A stretch of 64,000 bases of DNA from Gammaproteobacteria bacterium. Lineage in GTDB: Bacteria; Pseudomonadota; Gammaproteobacteria; DSM-16500. The notes under the pieces are model-generated. The model worked only from the letters and a program-made list of their open reading frames with translations. It made no database searches and was not told the origin of the DNA. This document shows positions 17,120-25,553 of this stretch, piece after piece (the stretch's first letter is position 1; the number at the start of each line of letters is the position of its first letter). A program made the position numbers and the translations under genes. The DNA lies in the NCBI GenBank assembly GCA_013286215.1, contig JABDGC010000001.1, positions 28,564 through 92,563 on the forward strand, in the 5' to 3' direction.

Positions 17120-18465
17120 TTTTTTGGAAAGATAATGTCGAATTGTAAGCCCTGGTTGCCCGGTCCGGAATTCAGTAAAATCGAGGCGTGGTGCAAGTCG
17201 GCGACTTGACTGACGATGGCCAGCCCCAGGCCGCTGCCGGAAGCCTGGGTTCTCGGGATGCGGAAAAAGCGCTCGAAGACGCGCTCACGCAGTTCCGGCG
17301 GAATACCCGGCCCGGTGTCGGTGACGCGAAAGATAACATGACGCTCAGTATCCAGCAGCTCGACTTTGACCAAACCCTGGGCGGGCGTATAGCGGATGGC
17401 ATTGTCGACCACGTTGCGAATCAGGATGCCGAGGGCTGCGTCACTGCCTTCGATGATTTCATCTTCCTTTTGTGAGGTCAGCTCAATTTCAATATTTTTT
17501 TCCAGGGCCTGGGGAACCAAGTAGGCGATGATTTCCGTCGCCAGTTTGTGCAGCTCGACGGGTTTGGCTTCCGACAGGGCTTTTTCCTCGCCCAGGCGGC
17601 TGAGTGTCAGCAGCTGGGTCACGACATGGGTGCAGCGGTCCACGCTTTGCACGACCTTGGAGAAGGCTAAATTGCGGTCTTCTTCATCTTCTGTTTTGAT
17701 TGCCACCTGGGTTTGCGTCTTGAGAGCAGCGAGCGGAGTACGCAACTCATGCGCGGCATCGGCAGCGAAGCGCTTGTTGCGCTCGAAGGCCAATTTAAGG
17801 CGGATGAAGAGTTTATTCAGCTCTGACACCAGGGGCTCGATTTCCACTGGAATTTGGCTCATGTTCACCGGGGCCAAATAGGTCGAGGCGCGGTTTGATA
17901 TTTCCCCGGTCACGCGCGTGACTGAGCGCAGCGCCAGCGAAACGATTAGCCAGACCAGCAAGCCAAAAATGGGATAGGTGATCAGCAGGATATAGGCATT
18001 GTTGCGCGCGATATCGTCCGCCAGCTGGGTGCGCGTAATGTAGGTTTCGCCGACAATAATTTTAATTTTCATTTTCTCGTCGCTCATGGTGTAAATACGC
18101 CAGTCTTTTTCATCCAACATTTGGTCGCTAAAACCAAAGGGCGTGTTTTTCAACTCGGGAAATTCGTTGGTGGAATGGAGTAAGAGCTGTCCGGAGCGAT
18201 CCCAGACTTGAAAGAGGAAGTTTTGCTTCGAAGCCGACATGGCTTGCTTGATATCCTTGATGATGGTGCGGCGAACATATTCATCCTCGTTGGCCGATTG
18301 GCTCAGAATATCAATAAAGGAAGCCAGCTTTGTCAGCTGATTGTCCAGAGAAGGTTGCACCACATGCTCGTCCAGCAGGTAGTTGCCGATGGCGGTGATG
18401 GCGGAGGCGATGGTGACGCTGATCAAGAGGCTGACAAGCAAAAAGTAGCGTATCGAGCGGATCAT
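17116..18465 (-). CDS. Sensor histidine kinase, QseC/PmrB-like
   Basis: Inner-membrane sensor kinase, 449 residues. There is a transmembrane helix at about residues 8-30, a periplasmic sensor region of about 130 residues, a second helix around 163-185 (YILLITYPIFGLLVWLIVSL), a HAMP-like linker, then the phosphoacceptor HELRTPLAALKTQ near residue 240 and the ATPase boxes NVVDNAIRYTP, DTGPGIPP, FRIP and GLGLAI. The ligand cannot be told. It overlaps the response regulator by 4 bp upstream and the AddB-like gene by 4 bp downstream, an unusual link between a two-component system and a recombination nuclease pair. Confidence 0.92.
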   Translation of the reverse strand: MIRSIRYFLLVSLLISVTIASAITAIGNYLLDEHVVQPSLDNQLTKLASFIDILSQSANEDEYVRRTIIKDIKQAMSASKQNFLFQVWDRSGQLLLHSTNEFPELKNTPFGFSDQMLDEKDWRIYTMSDEKMKIKIIVGETYITRTQLADDIARNNAYILLITYPIFGLLVWLIVSLALRSVTRVTGEISNRASTYLAPVNMSQIPVEIEPLVSELNKLFIRLKLAFERNKRFAADAAHELRTPLAALKTQTQVAIKTEDEEDRNLAFSKVVQSVDRCTHVVTQLLTLSRLGEEKALSEAKPVELHKLATEIIAYLVPQALEKNIEIELTSQKEDEIIEGSDAALGILIRNVVDNAIRYTPAQGLVKVELLDTERHVIFRVTDTGPGIPPELRERVFERFFRIPRTQASGSGLGLAIVSQVADLHHASILLNSGPGNQGLQFDIIFPKK

Positions 18466-19160
18466 TTTTTCGTGGTACTTTTCTTGTCTTGGCCGGTGTC
18501 TTTTAATTTTTCGATCATGTAGCCAATGCCACGAATGGTACGAATAAATTCTTGGCCGAATTTCTTTCTCAGATTATGGATGTGTACCTCAAGCGCATTG
18601 CTGTCGACTTCTTCTCCCCAGCCGTAGAGGGATTGCGTCAGATGCTCACGGGATAAAACGCGTCCTTCGTTTTCGAGCAGAATATGCAGCAAAGCGAATT
18701 CACGCCGCGGCAACGTAATGTTTTCCTGGTCCAGAGTGACTAAATGCGAGGCTGGATCCAGGGTTAAATTGCCGTGCACAATTTGCGGCAGAGCCCGTGA
18801 AGCAAAACGTCTCTGCAACGCTCTTAACCGAGCGCAGACTTCATCAAGGTCGAACGGTTTTGTCAGGTAATCGTCTGCGCCACTATCTAAACCTCTTACG
18901 CGTTCTTCAATGGATTCGCGCGCTGTCAAAATCAAGACTGGCGTGGTGTTGCCGCGAGACCGCATTCTTTGCAGGATGGAGATGCCGTCAATTTTTGGCA
19001 GGGTGAGATCAAGGATAACCAGATCAAAGGTTTCATTTTGCAGGGCTTGGTCAGCAGCTAGCCCATTTTTTGCCCAATCCACGGTATAGCCAACCTGGAT
19101 AAGACCAGTACGCAGGCCATCGCCTAATAATTCATCATCTTCTACGAGAAGTACGCGCAT
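18462..19160 (-). CDS. OmpR/PhoB-family response regulator, QseB/PmrA-like
   Basis: 232-residue transcription regulator. The receiver domain has the acidic pair EDD near residues 7-9, the phosphorylatable Asp51 in LDLTLPKIDG, Thr in LTARE and Lys in LTKPFD. The C-terminal winged helix (about residues 125-220) contains LPRREFALLHILLENEGRVLSREHL and VHIHNLRKKFG. It is the first gene of the leftward operon RR-HK-AddB-AddA. The palindrome GTTAGCTAAC lies immediately upstream of the start (about 19161-19171) and could be part of an autoregulatory site, though that is only a guess. Confidence 0.93.
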   Translation of the reverse strand: MRVLLVEDDELLGDGLRTGLIQVGYTVDWAKNGLAADQALQNETFDLVILDLTLPKIDGISILQRMRSRGNTTPVLILTARESIEERVRGLDSGADDYLTKPFDLDEVCARLRALQRRFASRALPQIVHGNLTLDPASHLVTLDQENITLPRREFALLHILLENEGRVLSREHLTQSLYGWGEEVDSNALEVHIHNLRKKFGQEFIRTIRGIGYMIEKLKDTGQDKKSTTKK

Positions 19161-19231
19161 AGTTAGCTAACTTTTAGAGCTGATTATTCTAACAATAGCT
19201 TTTTTAAGGAAAAATTGCAACCTGGTACGTT

Positions 19232-19368
19232 GTCAACTTGATTTTGTCCCGTTTCGCTTGCTGTCATCCTGAGCGCAGCGAAGGATCTCACTCCCTAAGC
19301 AGCAAGGAGATCCTTCGCTGCGCTCAGGATGACAGAGACTTTGCACAGGACGACAAAATCAAGTTGAC
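19232..19368. repeat. Nested inverted-repeat element
   Basis: Outer inverted repeat of 17 bp (19232-19248 with 19352-19368, GTCAACTTGATTTTGTC and its complement) encloses an inner, near-perfect 28-bp inverted repeat (19262-19289 with 19307-19334, containing GAGCGCAGCGAAGGATCT). The inner motif is one I know as a widespread bacterial intergenic repeat. It differs from the CTCCAC family and occurs once here. As RNA it would fold into a long hairpin at the 5' side of the regulator operon. Confidence 0.85.
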
Positions 19369-19410
19369 GCTCTACTAGATAGGGGTAGGCTCTGGTATCC
19401 GTCTTTCTGC

Positions 19411-20157
19411 TTAGTAAACGCTTCGCAATAAATGAAGCGGCTTGAAAAAATGCAAGACCTCCGGATTGGTAATGAAGGAATGATTGTAGGGATGCTCGGC
19501 ACTGAGTTTTTTTACGTTCGTGGGGGGCAGCAGTTTTTCGATTATCGTGGCGATTTTACCGAAGAGGAGAAACTCGACGTGCGGGCGCTGTGCTAAAAGA
19601 AAATGGATGACCGCCTGAATGAAAGGCTGCCAAGCAAGAGCATCCTTGCGAACTTGGCCGCCTTTTGCTTGCGGATGCAAGACCAGAGAGGCATTTAATA
19701 AGAGGAAGCCTTGCTCCAGCAGTTGCGTGAAAAATTCCGTGTTAGTTTGCGCTAGCTGCGTTTTATCGAGACATACAATGTCAGGCTGAGCCAAATGAGG
19801 CGGTTTCAGCAAGCCTTCCGCGACCAGCAGCATTTTGAAGAGGTTTCTCAAAGAGGTGGCGCGGTTTACTTTTTTACTCATTCCCTGGGGGGACCAAAGC
19901 TCAGTTACAGCGGCGTCCCAAAATGCGTAGCCATTCGCCGAGGCGGCGCGCGGGTAGGGTGATTCACCGAGCAGGAGATAATTGACTTTGGAGACCGGCA
20001 GGGAAAAGGCGTTGAAAATTTTTTCCGGCCCTGGCAGCCAGGCTTCTGTGGTGGCCAGTTTTTCAAGATAAGCACCGTCCATGCGCGTCAGCGCTTGGCG
20101 GAGGCAGGATCGCCAGGAAGGATGCACGTTTTTCAAGGAAAAATGCGGCTCGGTCAT
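19411..20157 (-). CDS. Uracil-DNA glycosylase superfamily homologue with altered active site
   Basis: 248-residue protein with the UDG layout. The first motif is LLLGESPYPRAASANGYAFW, where true UNG has GQDPYHGPGQAxG; the catalytic Asp is replaced by Ser and the His by Pro. LLNASLVL with downstream WQPFIQAVI matches UNG LLNTVLTV...W..F, with the uracil-contacting Asn retained. FLLFGKIA matches FLLWGxxA. EHPYNHSF replaces HPSPLS. Start ATG 20157 is chosen because the longer frame runs into a palindromic element. It may be a divergent glycosylase, or a DNA-binding protein without standard UNG activity. No gene partner is evident. Confidence 0.65.
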   Translation of the reverse strand: MTEPHFSLKNVHPSWRSCLRQALTRMDGAYLEKLATTEAWLPGPEKIFNAFSLPVSKVNYLLLGESPYPRAASANGYAFWDAAVTELWSPQGMSKKVNRATSLRNLFKMLLVAEGLLKPPHLAQPDIVCLDKTQLAQTNTEFFTQLLEQGFLLLNASLVLHPQAKGGQVRKDALAWQPFIQAVIHFLLAQRPHVEFLLFGKIATIIEKLLPPTNVKKLSAEHPYNHSFITNPEVLHFFKPLHLLRSVY

Positions 20158-20174
20158 GTTTATTGCACCGGACT

Positions 20175-20280
20175 GCCCCCTCTCCTCCACGCTTTTTGTG
20201 GAGGAGAGGGCTGGGGAGAGGAGGTAAGAAGTGATCTGACTTTTAAGTTCATGAATCTTTTTTACCTCCTAATCCCTAAA
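20175..20280. repeat. Palindromic element, partial copy
   Basis: Left hairpin with CCTCCACG...GTGGAGGA arms followed by GGAGAGGAGGTAAGAA, an AT-rich stretch, and only the beginning of the right half (TACCTCCTAATCCCTAAA), so the right hairpin is missing. It sits just upstream of the UDG-like gene and of the divergent Trm112-like gene. Confidence 0.75.
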
Positions 20281-20317
20281 CGAGAAATACGATTTATTCA
20301 ACGAAGCCGTAATATAG

Positions 20318-20323
20318 TATAAT
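20318..20323 (+). promoter_or_regulatory. Possible -10 box upstream of the Trm112-like gene
   Basis: A perfect TATAAT lies 34 bp upstream of the ATG at 20358, with an AT-rich surround. No convincing -35 hexamer is found at 16-18 bp upstream (TTATTC is the best), so this is a weak assignment. Confidence 0.35.
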
Positions 20324-20357
20324 AAATTGTATTAACTGAATATAGAAAGGCTTGCTG

Positions 20358-20537
20358 ATGGATAAAAATTTGCTCGAAATCTTGGCTTGTCCTGCTTGCA
20401 AAGGCGAGTTGCTGTATGACCGTGGCGGACAGGAATTGATCTGTAAATTCGACCGATTAGCCTATCCCATCGTGGATGACATACCGATTATGCTGGAAAC
20501 CCGGGCGCGCAGAATTGATAGTGACGAGGCGAAGTAA
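20358..20537 (+). CDS. Trm112/YcaR-family small protein
   Basis: 59-residue zinc-ribbon-like protein of the Trm112 family. It has the N-terminal [17 protein letters not shown] with the CPxCK pair, the hydrophobic strand [21 protein letters not shown] and the conserved DIPIML ending. Only three cysteines are present, as in many bacterial YcaR proteins that lack a full zinc site. Eukaryotic and archaeal Trm112 activate methyltransferases; the role in bacteria is less clear. ATG 20358 has GAAAGG upstream. The aminopeptidase gene starts 40 bp downstream on the same strand, so they may share a transcript. Confidence 0.85.
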   Translation: MDKNLLEILACPACKGELLYDRGGQELICKFDRLAYPIVDDIPIMLETRARRIDSDEAK

Positions 20538-20577
20538 GATAGACTCAATTCGTGGAAGGAGAGAAGGGGAAGAGAAA

Positions 20578-21951
20578 ATGCTGAACTGTTTCGTTACAAG
20601 CGTGGATACGCGGGCAACACCCATTTTGCTTATCCCGCAAAAGCAATTTGCCGATTGGCTGGCCGGGCAAAACGAGTTCACCAAAAACTGGCTTTCCTCC
20701 ACGAACAGCCTTCGCTTTGAACCAGGCACGGTTCTCCTGCTGCCAAACAGTGACGGCAAGATTAGCCGTGTGGCTTGCTGCCTCGCAGATGAGCGGGATG
20801 CCTGGAGCGTGGGTGCTTTGCCTTTCAGCTTGCCGCCTGGCGTTTACCACTTTGAGCAAGTGCCGGATGAACTGCGTTTTTCCCTGGCCTGGGGACTTGG
20901 CGCCTATCAATTTACCCGCTATAAAGCGGCTACCAAAACACCGGCGCAGCTTTTTTTGACAGATCCCACCCTGGCCGACTTGATTTTTAATATCGTTGAA
21001 TCCACCTACTGGGTGCGTGATTTAATCAATACGCCTACGGATGATATGGGCCCTTCCGAGCTGGCGCATGAAGCCGTGCTGCTGGCCAAGGATTATGGCG
21101 CCAAAATCACGCAACTGATCGGCCCCGATTTGTTGAAACAGAACTATGCCTCCATTTACACCGTCGGTCGCGCTAGTGACGATGCGCCCCGTCTCGTGGA
21201 TCTGCGCTGGGGCAACAAAAGTCATCCCCGGTTGACCTTGGTTGGTAAAGGCGTGTGCTTTGACACCGGTGGTCTCAATTTGAAACCCGCTGCTGGCATG
21301 GCGCTGATGAAAAAAGACATGGCCGGCGCGGCCCACGCCCTGGGTTTGGCCCGCATGATCATGCACGCTAAATTGCCGGTTTATTTGCGAGTTTTGCTTC
21401 CTATCGTTGAGAATGCGGTTTCCGGCGCTTCCTTTCGTCCTGGCGATGTGATTAAAAGCCGGAAAGGCTTGACCATTGAAGTGGGCAACACGGACGCCGA
21501 AGGCCGTCTGGTTTTAGCCGATGCGCTCGCGGAAGCTGTGAATGACAAGCCGGACTTGCTGATTGATCTGTCCACCTTGACTGGCGCCGCCCGTGTTGCT
21601 TTGGGAACGGAGCTCGCGGCTTTATTCACGAACCGGGATGAGGTGGCGGAGCAGCTTTTACGGCACGCCGAGGAAGAATTGGACCCGATGTGGCGTCTGC
21701 CTTTGCACAAGCCCTATCGCGAACTTTTAAATAGCACCATCGCCGACATTAATAATGCCGCTTCCGACGCCTATGGCGGCGCCATCACGGCCGCTATCTT
21801 CTTAAAGGAGTTCGTTCCCGAAGAAATTCCCTGGATTCATTTCGACATGATGGCCTGGAATCTCCGGGGCCGTCCTGGCCGCCCTCCTGGCGGGGAAGCA
21901 AATGCCTTGCGCGCCCTCTTTGCCTATCTGAAAAGGCGTTACCAAAAATAG
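20578..21951 (+). CDS. Leucyl aminopeptidase family M17 (PepA/PepB-like)
   Basis: Cytosolic di-metal aminopeptidase of about 457 residues that releases N-terminal residues from peptides. The N-terminal third is the variable alpha/beta domain. The catalytic domain shows KGVCFDTGGLNLKP with a metal Lys/Asp, MKKDMAGAA, and the M17 signature NTDAEGRLVLADAL around residue 310. The C-terminal WIHFDMMAWN and GRPGRPPGGEANALRAL are typical of the shorter, PepB-like or proteobacterial subgroup. Start ATG 20578 follows an AAGGGGAAGAG ribosome-binding site; a longer in-frame extension overlaps the Trm112-like gene and is unlikely. Confidence 0.92.
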   Translation: MLNCFVTSVDTRATPILLIPQKQFADWLAGQNEFTKNWLSSTNSLRFEPGTVLLLPNSDGKISRVACCLADERDAWSVGALPFSLPPGVYHFEQVPDELRFSLAWGLGAYQFTRYKAATKTPAQLFLTDPTLADLIFNIVESTYWVRDLINTPTDDMGPSELAHEAVLLAKDYGAKITQLIGPDLLKQNYASIYTVGRASDDAPRLVDLRWGNKSHPRLTLVGKGVCFDTGGLNLKPAAGMALMKKDMAGAAHALGLARMIMHAKLPVYLRVLLPIVENAVSGASFRPGDVIKSRKGLTIEVGNTDAEGRLVLADALAEAVNDKPDLLIDLSTLTGAARVALGTELAALFTNRDEVAEQLLRHAEEELDPMWRLPLHKPYRELLNSTIADINNAASDAYGGAITAAIFLKEFVPEEIPWIHFDMMAWNLRGRPGRPPGGEANALRALFAYLKRRYQK

Positions 21952-21979
21952 CTTGTTTGAACACGCGTCTGTGTAAATA

Positions 21980-23017
21980 TTAAGTCCAGTCTAAAATAAC
22001 CTTGCCGCTATTTCCGGAGGCCATGATCTCAAAGCCTTCCTGATAGCGGTCGATCGGTAGCTCGTGGGTAATGACCGCGGAAAGATCCAGTCCAGTTTGC
22101 AGCAGGCTAATCATTTTATACCAGGTCGAAAACATCTTGCGTCCATAGATTCCTTTCAGCTCCAGGCCCCTCAGGATGAAGGAGCTCCAGTTGATGGTCG
22201 TGCTTTCGGGCAGGAAGCCGAGGAGGGCGACTTTGCCGGCATGATTCATGCTGGCTAGCATGCTTTGAAAGGCTTGAGCGTTGCCCGACATTTCCAGTCC
22301 CACGTCAAAGCCTTCCTTCATCCCTAAATCCTTGATGACTTCCTGCAGGGTTTTGTCTTTAGGATTCAGGGCCACGGTGGCGCCCATCTTTTTAGCCAGC
22401 AAGAGCCGGTATTCATTGACGTCGGTGATAACGACATGGCGCGCACCGACATGACGGGCGATGCAGGCGGCCATGAGGCCGACTGGTCCGGCGCCGGTGA
22501 TAATCACGTCTTCACCGACCAGGTCATAGGCGAGAGCGGTGTGCGTCGCGTTGCCAAAAGGGTCGAGAATGGCAGCAGTGGAGTCGGAAATGGCGGCTGG
22601 GACGATGACGGCGTTTTCCGCGGGGATGGCAACGTACTCCGCGAAACAGCCGGGGCGGGTTGCTCCGAGAGCCTCATCGACGCGGCAAAGATGCGCATAG
22701 CCGGTGCGGCAAGGACGGCAATGGCGGCAGGCGATGTGCCCTTCTCCCGAGACGCGGTCGCCGGGCTTCAGGCCTTTGACATGCTCGCCGACTTCCACGA
22801 TTTCACCAACAAATTCATGGCCGATGACCAGGGGCAGGCGAATACGGCTTTGGGCCCAGCTGTCCCATTGGTAGAAGTGGTTATCTGTGCCACAGATGGC
22901 GGTTTTTTTGATCTTGATCAGGACGTCATTGTGGCCGACCGTGGGCAGAGGAACATCGGACATCCAGATCCCTTTCTCTGGCTTGGATTTGACGAGGGCT
23001 TTCATTAAGGTTTTCAT
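21980..23017 (-). CDS. tdh: L-threonine 3-dehydrogenase
   Basis: Oxidises threonine to 2-amino-3-ketobutyrate with NAD+, zinc-dependent medium-chain dehydrogenase, 345 residues. Catalytic zinc residues lie in TAICGTD and GHEFVGE. The structural zinc cysteines are in [15 protein letters not shown]. The Rossmann motif is [10 protein letters not shown]. Near the N-terminus, [22 protein letters not shown] is very close to the E. coli enzyme. The start at 23017 overlaps the kbl stop (ATGA), which supports it over an ATG four codons later. It forms a two-gene operon with kbl, whose product uses the unstable ketobutyrate. Confidence 0.96.
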   Translation of the reverse strand: MKTLMKALVKSKPEKGIWMSDVPLPTVGHNDVLIKIKKTAICGTDNHFYQWDSWAQSRIRLPLVIGHEFVGEIVEVGEHVKGLKPGDRVSGEGHIACRHCRPCRTGYAHLCRVDEALGATRPGCFAEYVAIPAENAVIVPAAISDSTAAILDPFGNATHTALAYDLVGEDVIITGAGPVGLMAACIARHVGARHVVITDVNEYRLLLAKKMGATVALNPKDKTLQEVIKDLGMKEGFDVGLEMSGNAQAFQSMLASMNHAGKVALLGFLPESTTINWSSFILRGLELKGIYGRKMFSTWYKMISLLQTGLDLSAVITHELPIDRYQEGFEIMASGNSGKVILDWT

Positions 23018-24207
23018 GGGGTCACTCCTAGTTTTTGTCCGACTTGAATAAAAGCTTGTAAGGCTTTATCTAAATGTTGTTTTTCATGCGCCGCCGAGAT
23101 TTGCACGCGAATGCGCGCGGCGTTCATCGGGACGACGGGATAGGAAAAGCCAATGACATAAATGCCATGCTGTAACAATTCATCGGCCATGTGCTTGGCT
23201 AATTTGGCGTCGCCGAGCATGACAGGGACGATCGGATGCTCACCGGGGATGATCTTAAAGCCCAAAGCACTGATTTGCTTGCGGAAGTAGCGGGTATTTT
23301 CATGCAGTTTCACGCGCAAGGCTTGTGAAGTTTCCAGCATCTGCAAGACTTGAATGGAGGTGGCGGTGATGACCGGCGCGAGAGTGTTGGAAAATAAATA
23401 GGGTCGCGAACGTTCGCGCAGCCAGGTAATGATTTCAGCATGGCCACTGGTATAGCCACCGGACGCGCCGCCCAAGGCTTTGCCCAGAGTGCCGGTGATC
23501 ACATCCACGCGTTTGCTGACCTGATGGTATTCCGGCGTGCCGCGCCCATGGTCACCCATAAAGCCGACGGCATGGGAGTCATCCACCATGACCAGCGCGT
23601 CGTAGCGCTCGGCGAGATCGCAAATAGCCGGCAGGTTGGCAATGATGCCATCCATGGAAAAGACGCCGTCTGTCGCGATCAAGCGAAAACGGCAGTTTTG
23701 GGTTTCTTTGAGCTTTTGCTCGAGTTCATTCATATCGTTATTGGCATAACGCAGGCGTTGTGCTTTGCAAAGTCGGATGCCGTCGATAATGCTTGCGTGA
23801 TTTAAGGCGTCGCTGATGATGGCGTCTTCCGGTCCCAAGAGGGTTTCAAAGAGGCCGCCATTGGCGTCAAAGCAGGAAGAATAAAGCAGGGTGTCCTCGG
23901 TTCCTAAAAAATGACTGATGCGATGTTCGAGTTCTTTGTGAATGTTCTGCGTGCCACAAATAAAGCGCACGGAAGACAGGCCAAAGCCATAACGGTCGAG
24001 GGACTGCTTGGCGGCTTCAATGAGGGCGGGGTGGTCGGCTAAACCCAGGTAATTGTTTGCGCATAAGTTAATCACTTCTTTGCCATCCTGGAGTTGGATC
24101 ACGGCTTGCTGCGGGGAAACCAGAATGCGTTCGCCTTTGAAGAGCCCGGCTTCCTTTAGTTTACTTGTTTCCTGCTTTAAAAAATCGAGAAACCCTTGTT
24201 TTGACAT
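23014..24207 (-). CDS. kbl: 2-amino-3-ketobutyrate CoA ligase (glycine C-acetyltransferase)
   Basis: PLP enzyme that splits 2-amino-3-ketobutyrate with CoA into glycine and acetyl-CoA, completing threonine breakdown. The 397-residue length is standard. Motifs include [24 protein letters not shown], the VDDSHAVGF aspartate/histidine pair and the PLP lysine in [13 protein letters not shown] (around residue 245). The C-terminal half ends with the alpha-oxoamine synthase pattern [13 protein letters not shown]. It precedes tdh with a 4-bp overlap, the standard kbl-tdh order. Confidence 0.96.
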   Translation of the reverse strand: MSKQGFLDFLKQETSKLKEAGLFKGERILVSPQQAVIQLQDGKEVINLCANNYLGLADHPALIEAAKQSLDRYGFGLSSVRFICGTQNIHKELEHRISHFLGTEDTLLYSSCFDANGGLFETLLGPEDAIISDALNHASIIDGIRLCKAQRLRYANNDMNELEQKLKETQNCRFRLIATDGVFSMDGIIANLPAICDLAERYDALVMVDDSHAVGFMGDHGRGTPEYHQVSKRVDVITGTLGKALGGASGGYTSGHAEIITWLRERSRPYLFSNTLAPVITATSIQVLQMLETSQALRVKLHENTRYFRKQISALGFKIIPGEHPIVPVMLGDAKLAKHMADELLQHGIYVIGFSYPVVPMNAARIRVQISAAHEKQHLDKALQAFIQVGQKLGVTP

Positions 24208-24282
24208 GGCCCCACCCTTTAACGATGACAGGCGGGGATTATGGAATAGAATTGGCAGGGTGGCAAGGCAAGAACAGCCCCT

Positions 24283-24828
24283 TTAAGCCCCTTTTGGGGG
24301 TTTATTGGACGCGGGTTTCACCACTTTCTCGGCTTTTTGCATTTCTCCAGTAAAACGAATATAGTCGCCAAGCAGGTATTTCACCACGTTGGACGGTTTT
24401 TTTTTGCTTTGAGAACCCTGGTCTTCGATTATAAATTGAACAAAGGTGTCCAACAGCTTTTTTGCCGGCGTGGACTGTTTTTTCTTGTCGGTTAGCTTAT
24501 ACTTGCTAACCAGTTGTTTAATATAGGCATAGAGCAGGTCTTTGGCCTTGCTATTGATAGGCCGTTCTAAAATATCAAATAATTCCTGGGGAGTGGCGTT
24601 TGAGAAACAGGTATCGTAGAGCTGCTCCAGGCTTTGCCGCTGTAGGTGGTTGATGATTTCCGGGTAAGAATCGATACAGAGCGAGATGAGAATAAAGATT
24701 TCCGCTTCTTGGCTTATTTTTCTTTCATGCAATTCATTGATAAGATGGGTTAAATGCCCGGTATCATTGAGAGCGATGAGAGAGTTGATGAGGGTTTCTT
24801 GGATTGAAGCTGGGTTTTTCGGAAGCAT
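24283..24828 (-). CDS. Hypothetical helical protein
   Basis: 181-residue protein, not recognised. It is almost entirely alpha-helical in appearance, with many Leu/Ile heptad-like positions (LINSLIALNDTGHLTHLINELHE), no cysteine motif and no signal peptide or membrane segment. The C-terminal 60 residues are rich in Lys (DKKKQSTPAKK, SQSKKKPSN, ASNKPPKGA), suggesting a nucleic-acid or membrane-surface contact (inference). It is divergent from sdhE, with about 50 bp between the two starts. It is 75 bp upstream of kbl on the same strand. Confidence 0.6.
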   Translation of the reverse strand: MLPKNPASIQETLINSLIALNDTGHLTHLINELHERKISQEAEIFILISLCIDSYPEIINHLQRQSLEQLYDTCFSNATPQELFDILERPINSKAKDLLYAYIKQLVSKYKLTDKKKQSTPAKKLLDTFVQFIIEDQGSQSKKKPSNVVKYLLGDYIRFTGEMQKAEKVVKPASNKPPKGA

Positions 24829-24877
24829 GTTTCCACTCGACTTTTGTTCTTATATTAATAATATAGCAGATTTTTTC

Positions 24878-25156
24878 ATGAACGACAGAACTAAAAATGA
24901 ACGAGAGCAGCTTCGCTGGGCTTGCCGGCGGGGCATGTTGGAATTGGACCTTCTACTCGGGCGGTTTTTGGATGGCCACTATCTGGCCTTGACCCTAGCG
25001 GAACAGCAGCTATTCAAAGAACTGTTAGGCTGCATGGATCAGGATCTTTTTGCCTGGCTGCTGGAAAGCCGGCAGCCTTCCGACTGCAAATTCCTTCCCT
25101 TGCTCAAGAAGATACAAGCCTATGCTCGCACTGGAACTTCAGCTCAAACCGTCTAA
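24878..25156 (+). CDS. sdhE: Succinate dehydrogenase FAD assembly factor SdhE (YgfY/CptB)
   Basis: Small cytosolic protein (92 residues) that promotes covalent flavinylation of SdhA and FrdA; the same family was also described as the antitoxin CptB. The conserved RRGMLELDLLLGRF (about residues 14-27) contains the RGxxE motif needed for activity, and LDGHYLALTLAEQQLFKELL and DQDLFAWLL follow. ATG 24878 is chosen because upstream in-frame codons lie within the divergent neighbour. It overlaps the ygfX-like gene by 35 bp, the gene pair seen in many Gammaproteobacteria. Confidence 0.9.
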   Translation: MNDRTKNEREQLRWACRRGMLELDLLLGRFLDGHYLALTLAEQQLFKELLGCMDQDLFAWLLESRQPSDCKFLPLLKKIQAYARTGTSAQTV

Positions 25157-25541
25157 GGCATTTTTTATAACCCTGTTATTTATTCTTTTCGGTGCTTTCG
25201 TTAGTATCTTTTGTTCCTTTTTCCCGTATTATATACAGCTCTTGTTGGGGGTGGTCACGCTGCTTTATGGCGGCCGCTTGATCTGGGGACAGGTTTTCTT
25301 GAGAGCGCCCGGCGCGCTGGTGCGCTTAACCTGCCGCGCTGATCATACCTGGTTGCTTCAAGACCGCTCTGGCGCAACGTATTCCGCTTTGTTAAGCGGG
25401 GAGAGTACCCGGCTGGGTCCGGTGAGTATCTTGCGTTTTAAGGGTGAAAAAAAGCGCAGCGCCGTGGTGTTCTATGACGCGGTTGATCCCGATTGCTATA
25501 GACGGTTGTTAATGAGATTAGGAACAATAAAGGTTCATTAA
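25122..25541 (+). CDS. YgfX/CptA-like inner-membrane protein
   Basis: 139-residue protein with two closely spaced transmembrane helices (about residues 12-34 and 36-55), then a soluble beta-rich domain (LVRLTCRADHTWLLQDRSG...). This is the YgfX (CptA) layout, a membrane protein paired with SdhE; in E. coli it was reported as a toxin affecting MreB/FtsZ. Family assignment rests on layout and on the 35-bp overlap with sdhE. Start ATG 25122 gives an N-terminus LALELQLKPSKAF, like the usual family opening. lepA follows 12 bp later. Confidence 0.75.
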   Translation: MLALELQLKPSKAFFITLLFILFGAFVSIFCSFFPYYIQLLLGVVTLLYGGRLIWGQVFLRAPGALVRLTCRADHTWLLQDRSGATYSALLSGESTRLGPVSILRFKGEKKRSAVVFYDAVDPDCYRRLLMRLGTIKVH

Positions 25542-25553
25542 AGAAGATTCGCT

